From Streptomyces sp. NBC_01231 (GTDB lineage Bacteria > Actinomycetota > Actinomycetes > Streptomycetales > Streptomycetaceae): a DNA stretch of 64,000 bases. Shown here one piece after another: positions 58,855-64,000 of the stretch; within the stretch, counting starts at the first letter, position 1; each line of letters begins with the position of its first letter. Location of the stretch: NCBI GenBank assembly GCA_035999765.1, contig CP108521.1:4464001-4528000 (forward strand), given 5' to 3'. A model generated the notes under the pieces. The model did not search any database, was not told where the DNA came from, and was given only the letters and a program-made list of their open reading frames with translations. Position numbers and translations under genes: made by a program.

Positions 58855-59924
58855 CAAGCTCCGGCGGCCACTGCGGCCCCCAGCAGGGGCCGCAGAAGGC
58901 CGCGAGCATCCGCGATGTCGCGCAGGCGGCAGGCGTCTCCTACCAGACCGTTTCGAGGGTCATCAACGGCCACCCGAACGTCAGGGAGGAGACCCGCAAG
59001 CGGGTCGACGCGGCCATCCAGGCCCTGGGATTCAGGCGCAACGCCACCGCGTTCGCGCTGGCCAGCGGAGTGACCCGGTCGGTCACCGTCCTCACCTCCA
59101 ACACCGTCCTCTACGGCTACGCAGCCACCCTGCAGGGCCTGGAGGAGGCGTCCCGCGCCGCCGGATACGCGCTCGGCGTCCGGGTCGTGACACCCGAGGA
59201 CGACCTGGACCGCACGATCGCCGCGGCCGCCGACACCGGTGGCGGCGTGGTGGTCATCGGCTTCGACCGCCTCGGTGCGGCCGCCCTGGACCACGTACCG
59301 GCGCACGTGCCGTGTGCGGCGGTGGTCGAAGCGCCGCCGCCGGGCCGCACACCGGACCGTCCGGCGGTGTGGGCCGACGACCGCGAGGCGGCGCGTGCCG
59401 CCACCGAGCACCTGCTGACGCTCGGGCACGAAACGGTCCACTACGTGGCGATTCCGGCCTCGACCGGGACCCGGCACCTGGCGGGACCCCGCGCCGAGGG
59501 CTGGCGCCAGGCGCTGGAAGCGGTCGGCGTCACCCCTCCCGCGCCGTCCGGCAAGGGCTGGGACGCCCAGGCCGGATACGAGGCCGGGAAGAAGCTCGCC
59601 CCGAACCGGGACGTCACCGCGATCCTGTGCGGCAACGACGACCTGGCGCTGGGTGTCCTGCGGGCCCTGCGTCACGCGGGCCGGCGGGTTCCGGAGGACG
59701 TCAGCGTCATCGGCTTCGACGACGCCCCGCACTCCGGTTTCGTCACACCGTCCCTCACCACGGTCCGCATGGACTTCCACGGGCTGGGCCGCGCCGCCTT
59801 CGGGCTACTGCGCGCCCAGCTCGACACCGACCAACAGGCTTCCGAGCAGGCGCGGTTGCCGACACCGATGCCGGTCGAACCCGCCCTCGTCCTCCGGGAG
59901 AGCTCAGGGCGACGAGACACCTGA
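58836..59924 (+). CDS. LacI family transcriptional repressor
   Basis: 362 residues: HTH ASIRDVAQAAGVSYQTVSRVINGHPNVREETRKRVDAAIQALGFRRN (about 25-72) with hinge, and a periplasmic-binding-like sugar domain (WADDREAARAATEHLLTLGH, AILCGNDDLALGVLRALRHAGRRVPEDVSVIGFDD). ATG 58836 is used since the upstream GTG 58815 would lie inside the promoter. Likely represses the alpha-galactosidase, itself and the following ABC transporter, with a galactoside as inducer (inference). Confidence 0.92.
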   Translation: MHVTGHTSSGGHCGPQQGPQKAASIRDVAQAAGVSYQTVSRVINGHPNVREETRKRVDAAIQALGFRRNATAFALASGVTRSVTVLTSNTVLYGYAATLQGLEEASRAAGYALGVRVVTPEDDLDRTIAAAADTGGGVVVIGFDRLGAAALDHVPAHVPCAAVVEAPPPGRTPDRPAVWADDREAARAATEHLLTLGHETVHYVAIPASTGTRHLAGPRAEGWRQALEAVGVTPPAPSGKGWDAQAGYEAGKKLAPNRDVTAILCGNDDLALGVLRALRHAGRRVPEDVSVIGFDDAPHSGFVTPSLTTVRMDFHGLGRAAFGLLRAQLDTDQQASEQARLPTPMPVEPALVLRESSGRRDT

Positions 59925-60153
59925 GCCGGGCCGTACGCCATCCACGCTCGCCGAATCCATCAGCCGCTCCCCACCGCCGTCGCTCCTCCCCACCGCCCTC
60001 GTCCACCTCCGCCTCAGCACCGGCCCGAAGTCACCCTCGACCGCAGTCACCGGCCACCTCCCAACTCACCGCCCTCCTCACCTCCCCCCAGCCATCGCCC
60101 TCCCCCTCCAGCGCCGCCCCGCCACCCTTCCCCGGACGACCAAGGATCTCGCC

Positions 60154-61467
60154 ATGAGAAGAGCCGTTTCCGTCCTTGCCACCGCCTGCGTTCTCGGGCT
60201 GACCGCCACCGCCTGCAGCGACAGCACCGGTGGCACCACGGCCGACGCACCCCAGGGTTCGGTCGACCCGACCGCCTCCCTCAAGGGCGTCAACCTCACC
60301 ATGTGGGTCGCCCAGAACAGCGTCTCGGAGCCGAAGCAGGCCATCGACGCGTTCGAGAAGGCCACCGGAGCCAAGATCACCACCGAGGTGATACCGGACC
60401 CCTACGAGTCCAACGTCCCGACCAAGCTCGCCTCGGGCGTCAAGCCGGACCTGATGTTCTGGCAGCCCACGGGCAGCACCCTGCCGTTCGTCCAGCCGGC
60501 CAAGAACCTGCTCCCGCTCGACAACGAGGACTGGGTCTCCAAGCTCGGCGAGACGGAGAAGAGCCTGGGCCAGGTCGACGGTCACCGTTACGCGGCCATC
60601 GTCACCAGCCCCGCGGTCCTCGGCGTCTACTACAACAAGGACGTCTTCAAGAAGGCGGGCATCACCTCCATGCCCACCAGCTACGACGACATGCTCGCCG
60701 ACGCCGCGACGATCAAGGCGAAGGTCCCGGGAGTCGCCCCGTTCTTCGAGGTCGGCGGTGACAAGTGGCCCCTGCAGTGGCAGGTCCAGGCCCAGATGAC
60801 GGACCTGCCGCAGTCGTTCTGGGACAACCTCAACAAGAACAAGGACAGCTGGACCAACAAGACCATCGTCGACGCCATCACCACGTACAAGACGAAGGTC
60901 CTCGACGGCGGCCTGGCGCAGAAGAACTACAAGACCGCCACCTTCGTGGACCAGGGCAAGGCGGTCATGGACGGCACGGCCGCGATGGCGGTGAACGTCA
61001 CCGCGCTCCAGTCCGAGATCCAGGCCACCTCCAGCACCGCGGAGATGGACAAGAAGCTCGGCTGGTTCCCCATCGCCAACAGCTCCGCCAAGGCCGAGTA
61101 CTCCCCCGACCAGACCAACGGCGTCGTCGCCTTCAACACCGGTGACACGAAGCGTCAGAACGCCGCCCGGCAGTTCATGTCCTTCTGGCTCGGCCCGAAC
61201 TACCCGGCCTACATCAAGGCCAACAAGCTCGTGTCCGTCGAGCCGTCCGTGCCCAACCCCGAGGGCCTGCCGCAGACCGCGATCGCCCAGGCCAAGGCGC
61301 TGTCCTCGGCCCAGGGTGTCTTCCAGGTCAAGGCGCTCACCGCCCCCGACATGCACCTCGCCCTCGCCGACATGATCTACGGCAAGAAGACCCCGCGCGA
61401 GGTCGCCCAGGCTGCCGAGGACCAGTTCAAGCAGGTCCTCAAGGCACGCGGCGTCTCCGGCTTCTGA
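60154..61467 (+). CDS. ABC sugar transporter, extracellular solute-binding lipoprotein
   Basis: 437 residues, family 1 solute-binding protein. Signal with lipobox TATAC (Cys21), then MWVAQNSVSEPKQAIDAFEKATGAKITTEVIPD, GVYYNKDVFKKAGITSMPTSYDDMLADAATIKAK (SBP1 signature), and late PREVAQAAEDQFKQVLK. Delivers a sugar or oligosaccharide to the two permeases downstream. ATG 60154 has AAGGA upstream. The 229-bp gap after lacI is C/T-rich with no gene. Confidence 0.92.
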   Translation: MRRAVSVLATACVLGLTATACSDSTGGTTADAPQGSVDPTASLKGVNLTMWVAQNSVSEPKQAIDAFEKATGAKITTEVIPDPYESNVPTKLASGVKPDLMFWQPTGSTLPFVQPAKNLLPLDNEDWVSKLGETEKSLGQVDGHRYAAIVTSPAVLGVYYNKDVFKKAGITSMPTSYDDMLADAATIKAKVPGVAPFFEVGGDKWPLQWQVQAQMTDLPQSFWDNLNKNKDSWTNKTIVDAITTYKTKVLDGGLAQKNYKTATFVDQGKAVMDGTAAMAVNVTALQSEIQATSSTAEMDKKLGWFPIANSSAKAEYSPDQTNGVVAFNTGDTKRQNAARQFMSFWLGPNYPAYIKANKLVSVEPSVPNPEGLPQTAIAQAKALSSAQGVFQVKALTAPDMHLALADMIYGKKTPREVAQAAEDQFKQVLKARGVSGF

Positions 61468-61555
61468 CCGACGGCCCCGCCCAGGGGTGCCTTGCCCGCC
61501 CGTCTCCCGGGCCGCCCGTCGGCGGCGTGCCCGGGCCCGTACCGGAGGTAGGAAA

Positions 61556-62548
61556 GTGGTGGACACCGCCACGATGGACGCCATCGACGCCACGCGTGCG
61601 AAAGACCATGCGAAGGGCTCTGCGAAGAGCTCCGCGAAGGACCGGGAGCGGCCGCCCAAGCGCGGCCGGCGCGAGGGCGCCCGCGGCAGGGCCAACCAGC
61701 CCTGGTGGTTCGCGCTGCCCGCGCTCGCCGTGTTCGGCCTGTTCTTCCTGCTGCCGAACCTGCTGAACTTCGTCTATCCGTTCACCGACTGGTCGGCGTT
61801 CCACTCGAAGATCGGCTTCGTGGGCCTGTCGAACTTCCGCACCATCCTCCAGGACGGGTCGATGGCCCGGGACATCCGCATCACCCTGGAGTACGCGGTC
61901 CTCGTGGCCGTCTTCCAGAACGGGTTCGGTCTCGGCCTCGCCCTGCTGCTGGAGCGCGACAGCCGCTTCAACCGCTTCTTCCGCGCGGTCTTCTTCCTCC
62001 CCGTGCTGATCTCCGCGCTGGCCGTCGGCTACCTCTTCCGGGCCCTGCTCGCCCAGGACGGGGCGCTGAACAGCGTGCTGTCCTCGCTGGCGGGACATCA
62101 CGTCGACACCCCCTGGCTCGGCTCGACCACCTGGACGCTGGTCGTGGTGACCCTCATCCACGGCTGGAAGTGGATGGGCCTGGCCATGCTGATCTACCTG
62201 GCGGGGCTGAAGAGCATGCCGGGTGACGTGCTGGAGGCCGCCCGTATCGACGGGGCCGGTTCCTGGCGCACCTTCTGGTCGATCAGGTTCCCGCTGCTGG
62301 CACCCGCGGTCACGTTCAACGTCACCACCGCGCTGATCGGCTCCATGAACACCTTCGACATCGTCCAGGCCACCACCGCGGGCGGCCCCGGCAGCGAGAC
62401 CGAGGTGTTCAACATCTACATGTTCCGCATCTTCGGCCAGGGGCTGTACGCGCAGGCGTCGGCGATGAGCCTGGTGCTGTTCCTCATCGTCGTCGTCCTC
62501 GCCGTGCCCGTCATCGTCGGCCTGCGGCGGAGGGAGAACAACCAGTGA
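61556..62548 (+). CDS. ABC sugar transporter permease (MalF/UgpA-like)
   Basis: 330 residues, Lys/Arg-rich head then six membrane helices (FALPALAVFGLFFLLPNLLNFVYPF first). EAA loop reads DVLEAARIDGAGSWRTFWSIRFPLLAP. GTG 61556 with GGAGGTAGGAAA upstream. Overlaps the next permease by 4 bp. Confidence 0.92.
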   Translation: MVDTATMDAIDATRAKDHAKGSAKSSAKDRERPPKRGRREGARGRANQPWWFALPALAVFGLFFLLPNLLNFVYPFTDWSAFHSKIGFVGLSNFRTILQDGSMARDIRITLEYAVLVAVFQNGFGLGLALLLERDSRFNRFFRAVFFLPVLISALAVGYLFRALLAQDGALNSVLSSLAGHHVDTPWLGSTTWTLVVVTLIHGWKWMGLAMLIYLAGLKSMPGDVLEAARIDGAGSWRTFWSIRFPLLAPAVTFNVTTALIGSMNTFDIVQATTAGGPGSETEVFNIYMFRIFGQGLYAQASAMSLVLFLIVVVLAVPVIVGLRRRENNQ

Positions 62549-63399
62549 CCACCATTCCCGCGTTCGCCCCCGCGCGCCGACGCCCCCTGCGCTGGATACA
62601 GCCGGTCGCCGTCCTGTTCATCGCCGCCCTCACCATCGGCATCCCGCTGTGGCTGGTGGCGGTCACCTCCGCCAAGCCCCAGGCCGAGGCGATCAAGCCC
62701 AACCTCTCTCTGCCGCACCACGTCCAGGCGGCCGCGAACTACCAGCAGAGCTTCGACGAGGGCAAGATCGTTCAGGGCTTCGTCAACAGTCTTCTGGTCG
62801 TCGCCCCGTCCGTCGTCATCGTCCTGCTTCTCGGCGCCGGTGCCGCCTGGGTGTTCGCCCGCCGCAAGGGGCGCCTGGTCAACGCCATGTACGCGCTGAG
62901 CATCAGCGGGCTGCTGCTCCCACCCGCGGTGATCACCATCGTGATGGAGCTGCGCCAGCTGGGGCTGGCCGGCACCCGTCCCGGCATGATCGGCGTCTAC
63001 GCCGGGATGTACCTGTCCACCTCGATCTTCTTCATGACCGGGTTCATCCGCGCTCTCCCCGAGGAACTGGAGGAGGCCGCGCGGATGGACGGCGCCGGGC
63101 CGCTGCGGGTCTTCCTGCGCATCATCCTGCCGTTGCTGCGGCCGGTCATCGCCACGGCGACGATCATGGTGATGCTCTTCGCCTGGAGCGACATCTTCTA
63201 CGCCTTCTTCGTGCTCGGCGGCGGAGCGAAGGCCACGCTGCCGCTCAACCTCTACCAGGTCGCCAACGCGCAGCTCTACCTCAACAACTGGCATCTGATC
63301 TTCGCCTACGTGGTGATGATGAGCCTGCCGATGGTCCTCGTCTTCGTCATCGCGCAGCGCCGCATCGTCTCCGGCATCACCAGCGGCGCCGTCAAGTAG
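62545..63399 (+). CDS. ABC sugar transporter permease (MalG/UgpE-like)
   Basis: 284 residues, six membrane helices, EAA loop LEEAARMDGAGPLRVFLRIILPLLRP. GTG start 62545 overlaps the first permease stop. No ATP-binding gene follows, so it probably uses a shared MsiK-like ATPase, as is usual for Streptomyces sugar importers. Confidence 0.92.
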   Translation: MTTIPAFAPARRRPLRWIQPVAVLFIAALTIGIPLWLVAVTSAKPQAEAIKPNLSLPHHVQAAANYQQSFDEGKIVQGFVNSLLVVAPSVVIVLLLGAGAAWVFARRKGRLVNAMYALSISGLLLPPAVITIVMELRQLGLAGTRPGMIGVYAGMYLSTSIFFMTGFIRALPEELEEAARMDGAGPLRVFLRIILPLLRPVIATATIMVMLFAWSDIFYAFFVLGGGAKATLPLNLYQVANAQLYLNNWHLIFAYVVMMSLPMVLVFVIAQRRIVSGITSGAVK

Positions 63400-63442
63400 C
63401 CCCGGTAGTACCCCACCCCCTTCTTCGGCGGTACCCACGAAC

Positions 63443-63462
63443 CTCCCGCAACGGTGCGGGAG
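63443..63462 (+). terminator. Hairpin between permease and secreted hydrolase
   Basis: CTCCCGCA-ACGG-TGCGGGAG, perfect 8-bp arms, directly before the ribosome site GGAGGA of the next gene; may attenuate or stabilise an operon mRNA rather than terminate. Confidence 0.5.
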
Positions 63463-63475
63463 TTGGAGGACAGGC

Positions 63476-64000
63476 ATGCCTCGAACACCTCGCAGATCCG
63501 GACGCTTCCGCGGCCTCATGGGCGCGGGCGTGGTCACCGCCGCCCTCGTGGGCACGGCGCTGACCGTGCCCGCCGCGCAGGCGGCCACTCCGCAGCTGAC
63601 CGTCGACCTGGGCCGGACCACCGGCGCGGTCATGCACGGAGCCAACGGCGCCCTGTACGGGCTCAGTGACGACGGAGTGCCCGGCGACAGCATCGTCACC
63701 CCGCTGCACATGACGTCGATCGCGACGAAAGCGCCCGACGGCGCGCAGCACCCCAACGGTGACGCGCTGGCCGTCCAGCCCGCCTTCGCCCGCGGTGGCG
63801 GCGGCGACAACCTGATCTACATGCAGGACATCTACGCCCAGTGGCCGTACGAGAACCTCGGGCTGAGCGACTACCTGGCCAAGGTCGACACCATGGTGCG
63901 CAAGGTGGCCGCCAGGTCCGACGCGAGCACGTTCGTGTGGGTGCCGTTCAACGAGCCGGACGGCAACTGGTACAGCGGACTGGGCAGTTCCGACACGGCC
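63476..64000 (+). CDS. Secreted glycoside hydrolase, clan GH-A (3' end cut by window)
   Basis: 175 residues visible. Twin-Arg-rich start MPRTPRRSGRFRGLMGAGVV and signal ending AAQAAT, then a catalytic-domain start with VMHGANGALYGLSDDGVPGDSIVTPL and, at about 160, VPFNEPDGNWYSG: the NEP motif places the acid/base Glu of clan GH-A (GH5/GH39/GH79-like). Family not fixed from this part. ATG 63476 has GGAGGA upstream. It follows the ABC importer and probably releases the sugar that the importer takes up. Confidence 0.8.
   Translation, partial: MPRTPRRSGRFRGLMGAGVVTAALVGTALTVPAAQAATPQLTVDLGRTTGAVMHGANGALYGLSDDGVPGDSIVTPLHMTSIATKAPDGAQHPNGDALAVQPAFARGGGGDNLIYMQDIYAQWPYENLGLSDYLAKVDTMVRKVAARSDASTFVWVPFNEPDGNWYSGLGSSDTA

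Noticed and set aside
1..64000. Biosynthetic gene cluster
   Set aside because: No PKS, NRPS, terpene cyclase, lanthipeptide or similar core enzyme is present; exporters and regulators here stand in simple pairs.

Overview
The window is high-GC DNA (about 70% or more) with GTG, TTG and probably CTG start codons, Shine-Dalgarno sites of the AGGAGG type, and proteins typical of Streptomyces (HrdD sigma factor, a DUF6227-like protein, FmdB zinc ribbon, LtrA, paired MarR/TetR/WYL regulators). A Streptomyces chromosome, probably core to sub-core with one accessory zone, is the best reading. The molybdopterin gene at the left edge and a secreted glycoside hydrolase at the right edge are both cut by the window.

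Left part (1-14.7 kb): a galU-moeA operon runs leftwards, divergent from a 5-formyl-THF cyclo-ligase. Then come a penicillin-acylase-type Ntn hydrolase, a cation/proton antiporter with TrkA-C domain, an MFS exporter, an FmdB-type zinc ribbon behind a CIRCE operator, a leaderless purine/MTA phosphorylase, a SAF-domain (CpaB/RcpC-like) protein, mscL, a small conserved protein, ltrA and a self-processing P1 peptidase. At 14.8-17.0 kb sits an IS607-type element (serine recombinase TnpA plus a TnpB whose RuvC triad is intact but whose zinc ribbon is missing).

Middle (17-37.7 kb): an L,D-transpeptidase lipoprotein, a DUF6227-like protein, the fructose PTS operon fruR-fruK-fruA, a DHA2 exporter divergent from a WYL regulator, hrdD with a textbook sigma-R promoter, a PAT-like acetyltransferase, a MarR/extradiol-dioxygenase divergent pair with a perfect palindromic operator, a TetR/DHA2 exporter pair, an M6-type secreted protease, a tandem double-IclR regulator and an FMN reductase.

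Accessory zone (37.7-52 kb): a tRNA-Arg(CCT) gene is followed by an integrase relic. Three further copies or partial copies of the tRNA 3' end occur at 42.1, 47.8 and 51.55 kb, and two of these carry their own strong hairpins. Between them lie relics (integrase C-terminus, ferredoxin-reductase-like fragments, FtsK/Tra fragment, a tRNA-Ser 3' half) mixed with intact cargo (EamA exporter/oxidoreductase/LysR, Uma2 nuclease, CocE hydrolase, AbgT transporter, DUF5937-ArsR regulator, SDR/MerR pair, beta-helix protein). This looks like repeated integration and decay of AICE-type elements at one tRNA.

Right part (52-64 kb): small membrane proteins, a frameshifted tetR, a MarR/zinc-dependent-type dehydrogenase pair, and a sugar-utilisation locus: GH36 alpha-galactosidase divergent from a LacI repressor with two visible operators, followed by a complete ABC sugar importer (lipoprotein and two permeases, no ATPase, as is usual where a shared MsiK-type ATPase is used) and a secreted clan GH-A hydrolase.

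A recurring peculiarity is in-frame short tandem repeats inside genes (acylase GT repeats, PVSPA repeats, GRA repeats, Ser/Ala linker of the IclR fusion, PLQGPE and GAE repeats in CocE, GAEGV repeats next to the alpha-galactosidase nucleophile). All functional calls come from reading the sequence and recalled family knowledge; no searches were run.
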